This document shows positions 25,320 through 35,848 of a stretch of DNA of 64,000 nucleotides, one piece after another. A model generated the notes under the pieces. That model saw nothing but the letters and a program-made list of their open reading frames with translations. It made no database searches and was not told the DNA's origin. The position numbers and the translations under genes are program-made. Every line of letters begins with the position of its first letter. Positions within the stretch are counted from its first letter, which is position 1. The DNA comes from an uncultured Roseicyclus sp. (GTDB taxonomy: Bacteria > Pseudomonadota > Alphaproteobacteria > Rhodobacterales > Rhodobacteraceae), in contig CANMRT010000001.1 in assembly GCA_947500415.1 (NCBI GenBank), positions 1 to 64,000 of the forward strand, given 5' to 3'.

Positions 25320-26600
25320 TTAGGTGCCCTCAAATTCCTTGAGTGCTGCCATCTCGAACGGGCGCAGTTCGCGGTGCGAGAGTTGCCGGGCCGGATGTTC
25401 TGGATCGGCGAGCTCGGGGAAGAGCTCCAGCAATTCATCATAGAGCGCTTTGTCCTGCGACATTTGATAGTCGCCGATGAAGAGGCTTTCGCAGGGCGCG
25501 CCCTCAGCGAAGATGATCTGGTGGCGATCGAACATCATGTGGAAGTAGGTCACCAGGGGGCGCGGGGCGCGGCGGATCTTCCCGCCATCACACAGGTGTT
25601 TTGCCGCGCAGAGGACGGCGTTCGCTTCAAACAGCATCTCGCAACTTGGAGCCTCCAACAGCATCCGGTGGCGCGGTGAGACATAAAGCGGGCGGTCGTT
25701 GCCAAGGGCATCAGGCGCGAAGCGGATCGGCGCAAGGTGACCGTCGCCGCGTACGGAGCGGTGGCCGATCCAACGCAGGGTCTGCGCGCCGTCGAGCATG
25801 GTGAGCACCCGGTCACCGGGTTTGAGGTGTTCGACCGCAACCGGGCCTTTGTCGGTCGCCACGCGCGTGCCCGCCGCGAGGCAGATGACCGAGATATTTT
25901 CGGTGGGGATGTTGAGATAGGTGAATTGCCGGGTGGTGCCGTCTGGCAAGGTGACGGTGACTTGCCCGCCGGTGGGCGAGAACGGCGAAACGGTTGCGCC
26001 TTCGGGAATGATCATGGCGTTCACGCCCGACCCGCCCTGCACGAAGGTGGTGTTCACGGAAGTGACGATCAGATCGTCGCCTTCGCCGCCATCGAGGTTG
26101 CCGGAGCCATCCTCGCCAAAGAGGGTGTCGTTACCTTCACCGCCGGAGAGGTTGTTGTTCCCTGTTCCGCCGCGGAGGATGTCGTCGCCTTCGCCACCTG
26201 AGATATTGTTGTTCCCGATGCCGCCGATCAGCGTGTCGTTGCCGCCGCCGCCGTCGATTTGGCCACCGTCCGCACCGTCGTCGGTGAAGGTGTCGTCCCC
26301 GGATCCACCAATATAGCCGAAACTGTCGAGGCCCACCGAACCGCCGATGATATTGTCGGCATCATTGCCCTGAAATGCGACGAAGTTGCTGAAGGAGCCA
26401 CCGCCAAGGTCACTGTCATTGAAGGTAGTTGAGGTGCTGGTGGTCGTGTCGACAAACGTGATCGACGACCCGGTCATGATGATCTGCACGGTGTCGGGAA
26501 CCGCAACGGCATTGATCGTGCTGTCATTGGTCACATCGTGAGCCGACCAAAAGGACGGGTCGAAGATGTTTCCGGCGTTCAACGTCAAGAATACAGGCAT
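25320..26600 (-). CDS. RTX-like repeat and Hint-domain secreted protein
   Basis: A 426-residue protein without a classical signal peptide. The middle (about residues 120-195) is a run of Gly/Asp-rich nonapeptide repeats such as GGSGDDTF, GGGGNDTLIGG and GGEGDDILRGG, typical of Ca2+-binding RTX folds exported by type I secretion. From about residue 240 a Hint domain begins at CLAAGTRVATDKGPVAVEHL, then LKPGDRVLTM and the conserved SPRHRMLL and TYFHMMFDRHQIIFAEG. Hint_2 proteins of this kind are common in Rhodobacterales. ATG 26600 (MPVFLTLNAG) is preferred over 26621. A hairpin with 6-bp arms lies between it and trhO at 25283-25301. Confidence 0.88.
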   Translation of the reverse strand: MPVFLTLNAGNIFDPSFWSAHDVTNDSTINAVAVPDTVQIIMTGSSITFVDTTTSTSTTFNDSDLGGGSFSNFVAFQGNDADNIIGGSVGLDSFGYIGGSGDDTFTDDGADGGQIDGGGGNDTLIGGIGNNNISGGEGDDILRGGTGNNNLSGGEGNDTLFGEDGSGNLDGGEGDDLIVTSVNTTFVQGGSGVNAMIIPEGATVSPFSPTGGQVTVTLPDGTTRQFTYLNIPTENISVICLAAGTRVATDKGPVAVEHLKPGDRVLTMLDGAQTLRWIGHRSVRGDGHLAPIRFAPDALGNDRPLYVSPRHRMLLEAPSCEMLFEANAVLCAAKHLCDGGKIRRAPRPLVTYFHMMFDRHQIIFAEGAPCESLFIGDYQMSQDKALYDELLELFPELADPEHPARQLSHRELRPFEMAALKEFEGT

Positions 26601-26774
26601 GGTCACATTACCCCGTGTCATGCCCCCACCGGGGACGAGCGTATGTTGCCAGGGGACGTGGGAAACGGCTGCACTCCGCCTCTGCCGCCATGGAGCGACG
26701 AGTCGCCGATTTTCCTGCGGTCGGGCGAAAAACTGCCGAACTTGGTTAACGATACCCGACTGAATTCGCTCAAA

Positions 26775-27923
26775 TTATGTGCGATGGGCCCGTTTGATAC
26801 CGGCAAGCAGGATCGGGATCGCGAGGGCGGCGACTCCGGATGAGATTAGAATCACGGTTCGAAAATCGGTGAATTGCGCGATGAGGCCGACGGCGGGGGC
26901 GGCCAGCAACCCGCTTATCATCAGGGTGTTCCAGTAGATCGCGGTCGCCTGTGCGGGGCGGTCCTGGGCGAAGCTTTGAATGTAGCTGATGCCGAGGCTG
27001 GCGAAGAGGCCATAGTAGAGGCCTTCAAGCGCCGAACCGAGTGCCATCTGAGGCAGGGAGGCGACCTGTGACAAGAACATGATCGCACCGACGGCGAGGA
27101 TTGAGCAGGCCAGAAGGGGTGCGCGGAGGCCGAAGCGGGCGATGAGGAACGAGGTGGAGAAGATCGCAAAGACCTCAACAAAGGTTTTGACGGTGAAGGC
27201 CATGCCGGGGGCGAAGTCGGGCAGGCCAACCTCGCGCACGAAGAAGAGGGGCAAGGCGGAGAAGGTCAGGCCGTGGGCGATGGAGAGGCAGAAGATGAAG
27301 GCCGCGGCGAACCAAAGGTCGGCGGGCGCCGAGGTGACGTTGGCGGGTGGTTTGGGTGGTGCGGGCGCGGTGATGTCGCGCGGCAGGCCGATGGTCCAAA
27401 CGAGAGCCCAGAGGAGCGAGAGGGCGATGGCCAATTTGAAGACGATTGTGGGATCGAACGCGCCTGCTGCCCAGAAGCTGATCGCGGGGCCGATCATCCA
27501 GGCGGTGGACGTCGTGGCACGCATCCAGGCGTTGAAGTTTTGGCGGGGGATGCCATGACGCTCGGCCATGTGGCCGCCGGTTGCGAACATGCCGGAGACT
27601 GACGTGGCGCTGAGGCCGAAGCCGAGAACGCCGAGGGTGAGCATGATCGGCAGCGTTGGGGAGAAGGCCATGGAGAGGCTGGCCAGAGCATAGCCCGCGA
27701 CGGCGATGCCGATGATGGGGAAGACCCGCGCACCGCCGTCGATGCGTTTTGCGAAGAGGCGATTGAGAACAACTGTGAGAGTGACGGCAAGGGCGGCATA
27801 GACGCTCAGCATCCAGGGCGGTTGGCCCAATCCTTCAACCATGAAGAACGGCATGAACGGCACGATTGCGGAATTGCAGAGCGTGCTGGTGAACAGCAGC
27901 AAGAGGAACGGGGCGAGGCGCAT
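26775..27923 (-). CDS. Major facilitator superfamily transporter (MFS_1-like)
   Basis: A 382-residue inner-membrane protein with about twelve transmembrane helices. The N terminus MRLAPFLLLLFTSTLCNSAI leads into FMPFFMVEGLGQPPWMLSVY, recalling the 3-phenylpropionate/galactoside-like MFS branch. The central loop is Pro-rich (DITAPAPPKPPAN), and the second half carries LRAPLLACSILAVGAIMFL and ALEGLYYGLFASLGISYIQS. Substrate unknown. It runs on the same strand as the Hint gene but 174 bp separate them; the curli terminator lies just upstream. Confidence 0.88.
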   Translation of the reverse strand: MRLAPFLLLLFTSTLCNSAIVPFMPFFMVEGLGQPPWMLSVYAALAVTLTVVLNRLFAKRIDGGARVFPIIGIAVAGYALASLSMAFSPTLPIMLTLGVLGFGLSATSVSGMFATGGHMAERHGIPRQNFNAWMRATTSTAWMIGPAISFWAAGAFDPTIVFKLAIALSLLWALVWTIGLPRDITAPAPPKPPANVTSAPADLWFAAAFIFCLSIAHGLTFSALPLFFVREVGLPDFAPGMAFTVKTFVEVFAIFSTSFLIARFGLRAPLLACSILAVGAIMFLSQVASLPQMALGSALEGLYYGLFASLGISYIQSFAQDRPAQATAIYWNTLMISGLLAAPAVGLIAQFTDFRTVILISSGVAALAIPILLAGIKRAHRT

Positions 27924-27957
27924 ACGGCATGCATGGAGCGTTGCCGCCAGCTCCGCA

Positions 27958-27990
27958 AGAAAAAGCCCCCGACCGCGAGGGCCGGGGGAG
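27958..27990 (-). terminator. Rho-independent terminator of the curli transcript
   Basis: Read on the minus strand, a stem of CCCCCG (27983-27988 side) and CGGGGG (27966-27971 side) is followed by CTTTTTCTT. It lies about 210 bp beyond the last curli gene, so the transcript has a long 3' untranslated region. Confidence 0.8.
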
Positions 27991-28202
27991 TTTGGGACAC
28001 GTCTGAGGGACAGAGTCTTCCTTGGAGGGAAGGAGGGGAGAGAGCGCCGGGGGAGGGAGGAGGAGGGGAGGGAGGAGAAGTGGCGCTCTCTATTCTAGAA
28101 ACTGGGGATCCGGACGCCCAACCTGCAGGGGAAACGGGGGCTAGGGTCGATCAGGCGTCCGGGGTTTCGACCGGTTAGGGCCGAACTGGGAGGCTGGAGA
28201 AA
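27958..28202 (-). ncRNA. Structured curli 3' region with anti-Shine-Dalgarno hairpin loop
   Basis: On the minus strand, after the last curli gene, come two hairpins and the terminator. The first has a perfect 9-bp stem (28154-28162 with 28110-28118) and a 35-nt loop. The second has a perfect 10-bp stem (28082-28091 with 28039-28048) and a 33-nt loop made almost only of C and U, with repeated CCUCCU/CCUCCC, the anti-Shine-Dalgarno sequence. That is the design of alphaproteobacterial CcsR or cuckoo RNAs, whose loops carry CCUCCUCCC. It may be a 3'-derived small RNA or a regulatory tail of the curli mRNA. Inference from structure only. Confidence 0.55.
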
Positions 28203-28571
28203 TTACCAGCCGAAGGTGAAGACCAGGTCACCGTCGCCGCCATTCTGGGCGATGGCACCGTTGGTGTTGTTGCCGAACTGGAAGAGGCCGCCGGCATTGC
28301 CACCGCCACCCTGGGCGATTGTTCCGTTGTGGCCGTTGCCTTCCTGGTGGATGACGCCGATGTCGCCACCCGAGGCTGCGTTGGTCAGAACCTCAACCGG
28401 GTCCGCACCGTTGGCGAGCTGGTAGCCGATCAGACCCAGAGCGATCAGGTCACGCTCTTCCTGGGTCTGGGCCGAGATGCCGAAGCTGATCTGGCCATTT
28501 GCAGCGGCGGGAACAGTCGTGGCGGCAGTGGCGGCGACGAGCGTGGCGGCGATGAGTGCTTTCTTAAACAT
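28203..28571 (-). CDS. Curlin-repeat protein (CsgB/CsgA-like)
   Basis: A 122-residue exported protein starting MFKKALIAATLVAATAATTV, with a signal peptide that fixes the start at 28571. The C-terminal half has curlin-like repeats (GVIHQEGNGHNGTIAQGGGG, GGLFQFGNNTNGAIAQNG) with the Asn/Gln/Gly ladder of amyloid curli subunits. The N-terminal mature part is helical and not curlin-like, which differs from classical CsgA. It may be the nucleator or a minor subunit. It is the last gene of the curli operon; AAGGAAACACTGCC gives the ribosome binding site. Confidence 0.82.
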   Translation of the reverse strand: MFKKALIAATLVAATAATTVPAAANGQISFGISAQTQEERDLIALGLIGYQLANGADPVEVLTNAASGGDIGVIHQEGNGHNGTIAQGGGGNAGGLFQFGNNTNGAIAQNGGDGDLVFTFGW

Positions 28572-28635
28572 GGCAGTGTTTCCTTTTGAAAATGTGGTGT
28601 TTGAAAATTGAAGGGGTTGAAAAGAGGTTTGGGTT

Positions 28636-29034
28636 TTAGAGGTCGGCGGGGCAGCGATACTCACGCCCGTCGATGGTGAGGGTGAATTCCGCATCGAGGC
28701 TGGAAGCAGACCCGGAGGTCATCATGCGGCTTAGCGTTACCGTCTCACCGGCGCGGGCCGAGAAAGGGCCGCCCTGGTTCATGCGAGTGCCGGGGCCTTC
28801 AACGCGCAGGCTGTAGGTGCCGGAGACGGCCTCAGATGCCTGGACGACGGGGGCGAGGGTCAACATGTTGCCCTGAGCCTCGGCGGTGATAACGCAAGCG
28901 ACCGGAGCGGTGGCTTGGGCGTGGGTTTCGCGGGTCATGCTATCGGTCTCAGCGGAGATCGCGGTGCAGCCGAGGACGGCCGAGCTGATCGCGGCGAGGC
29001 CGAGAGCGGTGCGGGATTTCGAAAACTTGGTCAT
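28636..29034 (-). CDS. csgH: Curli assembly regulator CsgH
   Basis: A 132-residue exported protein. The signal sequence MTKFSKSRTALGLAAISSAV ends in a possible lipobox, VLGC. The mature beta-sandwich contains CVITAEAQGNMLTLAPVV, GTYSLRVEGPG, FSARAGETVTLSR and FTLTIDGREYRCP, the pattern of the alphaproteobacterial CsgH family, which inhibits premature curlin polymerisation in the periplasm. It lies between two curlin-repeat genes, which supports the call. Whether it is lipidated is uncertain. Confidence 0.85.
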   Translation of the reverse strand: MTKFSKSRTALGLAAISSAVLGCTAISAETDSMTRETHAQATAPVACVITAEAQGNMLTLAPVVQASEAVSGTYSLRVEGPGTRMNQGGPFSARAGETVTLSRMMTSGSASSLDAEFTLTIDGREYRCPADL

Positions 29035-29089
29035 TGGCCTGTCCTTTTCAAAAAATCTGGTTGGGGTGGATCAAAGGTCTTGGGTGGTA

Positions 29090-29135
29090 ATCCGGGGGCG
29101 GGAGTGAAGGGGAGAAGGGGATCCCGCCCCCGGAT
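29090..29135 (-). other. Perfect 14-bp intercistronic hairpin after csgA-like gene
   Basis: ATCCGGGGGCGGGA (29090-29103) pairs exactly with TCCCGCCCCCGGAT (29122-29135) over an 18-nt loop that is C/U-rich on the minus strand. It lies right after the csgA-like stop codon and before csgH. It lacks a T-run, so it probably stabilises the upstream message or attenuates expression of csgH and the last gene. Confidence 0.75.
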
Positions 29136-29144
29136 CATTCGGGC

Positions 29145-29576
29145 TTAGTTGCTGATGATCAGGCCCGTGTTGCCGATGCCGGACTGGTTGATGACACCCG
29201 TGTCACCGTTACCGTTCTGGATCACGGCGCCGACGTTCAGTGCACCCTGCTGGGTTACGATGCCGGTGTTGTTGACACCGTTCTGCTGAACAGCTGCGGC
29301 GTTGAAGTCACCGGACTGGCCGATTGCGCCGAGGTTGCCGGCACCAACCTGATCAACGATCAGCAGGTTGAAGTTGCCGTTGGTGACGCCAGTTGCGCTG
29401 TTGTCCCAGCCGAACTGGTTGATCGTCTGGTCGTTGCAGAAGCCGGTCTCGGCCAGGCCACCGCTCAGGTTCACGCCAAACTGGTTGATCTGCGACATGC
29501 CGCAGGCAGATGCAGCGCCGGCAGTGGCGATCAGAGCGAAGGAAACGGCGGCGGTTTTGATAAGTGCAAATTTCAT
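29145..29576 (-). CDS. Major curlin-like subunit (CsgA-like)
   Basis: A 143-residue exported protein with signal peptide MKFALIKTAAVSFALIATAG. The mature part is a series of curlin repeats: SQINQFGVN, TINQFGWDNSA, VDQVGAGNLGAIGQSGD, AAVQQNGVNNTGIVTQQGA, AVIQNGNGDTGVINQSG, NTGLI. Regular Q-x-G and N residues are those of amyloid beta-solenoid stacking. It is first in the operon, followed by a strong hairpin. Export genes csgG, csgE and csgF were not found within the window. Confidence 0.88.
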   Translation of the reverse strand: MKFALIKTAAVSFALIATAGAASACGMSQINQFGVNLSGGLAETGFCNDQTINQFGWDNSATGVTNGNFNLLIVDQVGAGNLGAIGQSGDFNAAAVQQNGVNNTGIVTQQGALNVGAVIQNGNGDTGVINQSGIGNTGLIISN

Positions 29577-30001
29577 GGGTCGAAGTCCTTAAATAAAGTT
29601 TTGGTTCAGGTGTGTGTTTCAGTTCAGGTTTGTGTCTGGCCCGGTGGGGTGTGCCCCGTTGAGCCGATGACCAGAAATTGGCCCCAAACCGCCCTGTCAG
29701 ACAATTTCAGCGAAAAGAAAGGTCATAACCGGCCAATGTTATCGAATGTCATCGATCTTAGTATCTGAAATATAACAATAAATTTGACGATACGGTTTGC
29801 ATGACGCGACGTCGGAAATTTGGCCAATAGCACTCTGACATGGGGGTGAAATGGCGATGTTATCGGGTGTCAGAGGCCCGGGTAAGGTTTCCCCGCAATA
29901 ATGCGCAGAGGGTGTAAGGGGAAAGATTCGGATGAAGGCCCCCTTAAGGTAAGGCTGCCCTTACCTCTGACGGATGATTCGAATCGATTTGGGTTTTGGG
30001 T
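29577..30001. promoter_or_regulatory. AT-richer curli upstream region with 16-bp direct repeat
   Basis: This 425-bp gap between the csgA-like start and the stop of the DUF2461 gene has no protein gene. It contains two copies of ATGTTATCGnnTGTCA, at 29736-29751 and 29857-29872, 121 bp apart, and an AT-rich stretch around 29765-29800. It is the obvious place for the curli promoter and its activator sites. I could not define -35/-10 elements. Confidence 0.55.
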
Positions 30002-30658
30002 TTAGCCGGGAAAGGTGTCGTTCAGAATCGACCACGCGGGCATAAGTGCCGGAATCATTCCGTTGAGCGACTTCAAAAGCCCTGTGTCTTGCCATCCGTC
30101 GGGTAGATCCCGGCTCAGCGCGAAGGCCTTCCGCTTGAGAAGCTCGGCATGGGGATGGTCTTGGTCGAAGGGTTTGGGCACGCGCTTGAGTGGATCAGGC
30201 CCCCAATCGGAGAGAGATGCACCGGAGGCCTCCATCGCGTCGGTCAGGTCGTCGCCGTGGCGGTCGACCATATTGCGGTAGGCGGTGAGGCTGTCTTTCT
30301 CGAGGTGCATCACACCCATGCCAAGCATCAGGTAGTCGGGGGAGCTGCCGAAGAACCATGCGGGTGTTGGGGTCTGGGACGGCTGGGTCCACATCAGGTG
30401 GAGGTGGGTGTTGTAGGGCGTCTTGTCCTTGGAGAAGCGCACATCGCGGTGGATGCGGAAGACCTTAGGCTTGTGGGCGCGGCCTGTGTGCTTGGCGAGG
30501 TCTTCGGCGAAGAGGTCCGCGAGGAGTTCGGCGGGCTTCTTGATCTCCGCGTTGTAGGCGGCTTTGTGGGCCTCGTAGAAGTCGCGGGTGTTGTTGGCGC
30601 GCAGTTCGGTGAAAAACCCGTTGGCGCGGATTATCATCTCGGCAAAACCGTCGGACAT
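30002..30658 (-). CDS. DUF2461 / TIGR02453 family protein
   Basis: A 218-residue soluble protein of an uncharacterised conserved family. It shows the family layout: FFTELRANNTRDFYEAHKAA at the N terminus, KPKVFRIHRDVRFSKDKTPY in the middle, and MWTQPSQTPTPAWFFGSSPD. The start at 30658 has GGAGGTCCCAGT as ribosome binding site, so a longer frame from 30691 is rejected. It follows the Rieske-like gene after 64 bp and may belong to the gyrB transcript. The molecular function of the family is unknown to me. Confidence 0.87.
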   Translation of the reverse strand: MSDGFAEMIIRANGFFTELRANNTRDFYEAHKAAYNAEIKKPAELLADLFAEDLAKHTGRAHKPKVFRIHRDVRFSKDKTPYNTHLHLMWTQPSQTPTPAWFFGSSPDYLMLGMGVMHLEKDSLTAYRNMVDRHGDDLTDAMEASGASLSDWGPDPLKRVPKPFDQDHPHAELLKRKAFALSRDLPDGWQDTGLLKSLNGMIPALMPAWSILNDTFPG

Positions 30659-30722
30659 ACTGGGACCTCCAATGTTGGTTCTGTGCATCATAGCAGTTCA
30701 CCGAACGATATCCCGAAGGTTG

Positions 30723-34295
<3,573 letters not shown>

Positions 34296-34632
34296 GGAAC
34301 ATCCCCTAGTACACTGTGTGCCGTTGGCAGGCAGCACTCTTTCGATGACCTTCACGTAAAGTCTGGGCGCACGATATTGTCTCGAGGGTCGAATTTGTGG
34401 ATTTACACCCTTGGTAGGTAAGCCCTTCGGGCGGGCGATTCCGCCCGCTTGAGGCGCCAGGATCAGGCACAGGACGCCGTGAAATATCACGGTTCTAGCG
34501 GCCCTCCAACTTAGGGTGGAAAGACCTGTTTTTACGTCCTTTTGTGGATTTTCTTCCGCAGAAAAACGGCCACGATCGCGCCCCAACAATGCCCCATTGC
34601 GTTGCAAAAACTCATATTCAAAGGAAAGTAAT
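34296..34632. promoter_or_regulatory. Divergent intergenic region with a 16-bp inverted repeat
   Basis: This 337-bp gap separates the divergent 109-residue gene and the Gly/Asn-repeat gene. It contains CCGTGA-AATA-TCACGG (34477-34492), a perfect 6-bp inverted repeat with a 4-bp centre, an operator-like palindrome. GGGCGG/CCGCCC at 34428-34445 is a second short inverted repeat. No coding sequence is evident. Confidence 0.5.
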
Positions 34633-35169
34633 ATGCCGTTTAAAAAATCTATTCAGGTGCTTGCCTTCGCCGCGCTGGCGTTGACGCTTGGCAGCCCGAT
34701 CGCTGCACAGACCCACGGCGGGTCTGCGCAAGTATTCCGTGTGAATGGATCACCGGAAGACGTAGCGATGGCGCAGTTGTCTGCGCAGGGCTACCAGGTT
34801 CTGGAATTGCGTCGAACCCTTCTGGGGCGTGTGCGGATTCTGGCCGTCAGAAATGGGTTGGTTCGTGAGGTCGTGGTGAGCCGTAGCACAGGCGAGGTCC
34901 TGCGGGATGCCACGCTTGGCGCGGCGGAAGACGTGCTTGGCTCAGGCAACAGCGGCGGCAACGGGAACAGCGGCGGCAACGGGAACAGCGGCGGTAACGG
35001 AAACGGTGGCGGCAACGGGAACGGTGGCGGCAATGGAAACGGTGGCGGCAACGGAAACGGCGGCGGTAACGGGAACGGTGGTGGCAACGGAAACGGTGGC
35101 GGCAATGGAAACGGTGGCGGCAACGGGAACGGTGGCGCCAACGGAAACGGTGGTGGACGTGGCGCATAA
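34633..35169 (+). CDS. Secreted PepSY-like protein with Gly/Asn hexapeptide tail
   Basis: A 178-residue protein. Signal peptide MPFKKSIQVLAFAALALTLG ends at about IAAQT. A PepSY-like domain follows (about residues 35-100): EDVAMAQLSAQGYQVLELRR, TLLGRVRILAVRNGLVREVV, SRSTGEVLRDAT. From about residue 108 the tail is some eleven GGNGNG/GGNGNS hexapeptides, ending GGRGA. The tail is flexible and hydrophilic, possibly binding metal or matrix. AAGGAAAG at 34621-34628 is the ribosome binding site for ATG 34633. A membrane regulator gene follows on the same strand after 75 bp. Confidence 0.85.
   Translation: MPFKKSIQVLAFAALALTLGSPIAAQTHGGSAQVFRVNGSPEDVAMAQLSAQGYQVLELRRTLLGRVRILAVRNGLVREVVVSRSTGEVLRDATLGAAEDVLGSGNSGGNGNSGGNGNSGGNGNGGGNGNGGGNGNGGGNGNGGGNGNGGGNGNGGGNGNGGGNGNGGANGNGGGRGA
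34954..35151 (+). repeat. Eleven-fold 18-bp tandem repeat inside the Gly/Asn gene
   Basis: Units of about ggcggcaacgggaacggt repeat eleven times, each encoding GGNGNG or GGNGNS (the last GANGNG). Third-position differences between units show that it has diverged but stayed in frame. Copy number is likely to vary between strains by slippage. Confidence 0.93.
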
Positions 35170-35244
35170 GCCTGCGGAATCTGATCCCAGAGCGTTGCGC
35201 CCGGATGCCTGCTTTTTGGGCCTATGGGCCGCAGACCCTAAGTG

Positions 35245-35808
35245 ATGCCTGTTTCGATCCCACGTGGCTTCATGCTTGCCGTCCTCGGGTTCCAATTGGC
35301 CTGTTCCGCCATCTTCTTGAGCGGCCTATGGGGTGAGGTCTTGTTCCTTCGCTCCCGTCCTCTGCCGTTCGTCGTGGAGGAAATCACTCAAATCCTTGCA
35401 AGTGTTGGCTTGATCCTTGGACCGGCCATCACGGTACTGTTCATCCGGCGCAGTCAAGCGGTCATCGAGCGGCTTGATCAGCAAATCGGAGCAGTCTCCG
35501 GACATTATCAGCTTCAGCTTCAACAGCTTTTTGCCGAGTGGGACCTTTCCAATTCGGAATCCGAGATTGCGATTTATGCGATGAAGGGCTTTTCGAACGC
35601 TGAAATCGGCGAACTGCGCGGAACATCTGCCGCAACAGTCAAAAGCCAGATGAACGCGATTTACCGCAAGTCCGGGTTCGCGAACCGTCAGCAATTGATC
35701 GCGTTTCTCGTGGAGGAACTGCTAGAAGGTGTCAGCGCGGCACCGGAGCAACCTACGCCGGACCTCAAGCGCGCTACGAGACTGCTTGAGTTCGCGAAGG
35801 CCAGCTAG
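35245..35808 (+). CDS. Membrane-anchored LuxR-type transcriptional regulator
   Basis: A 187-residue protein with two N-terminal transmembrane helices (AVLGFQLACSAIFLSGLWG and ILASVGLILGPAITVLFI), a coiled segment (QAVIERLDQQIGAV, HYQLQLQQLFAEWD) and a LuxR/GerE helix-turn-helix: SNSESEIAIYAMKGFSNAEI, then GELRGTSAATVKSQMNAIYR and KSGFANRQQLIAFLVEELL. No receiver or autoinducer domain. It probably senses a membrane signal and regulates nearby genes, the Gly/Asn-repeat gene being the prime candidate. GTG 35242 directly precedes ATG 35245. Confidence 0.85.
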   Translation: MPVSIPRGFMLAVLGFQLACSAIFLSGLWGEVLFLRSRPLPFVVEEITQILASVGLILGPAITVLFIRRSQAVIERLDQQIGAVSGHYQLQLQQLFAEWDLSNSESEIAIYAMKGFSNAEIGELRGTSAATVKSQMNAIYRKSGFANRQQLIAFLVEELLEGVSAAPEQPTPDLKRATRLLEFAKAS

Positions 35809-35848
35809 GCCCAACACCATCTCTTCATTCGGACTGCGCGCAGGCCAC

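Noticed and set aside
34954-35151. Tandem repeat considered as CRISPR
   Set aside because: Units are 18 bp without spacers and encode an in-frame hexapeptide.
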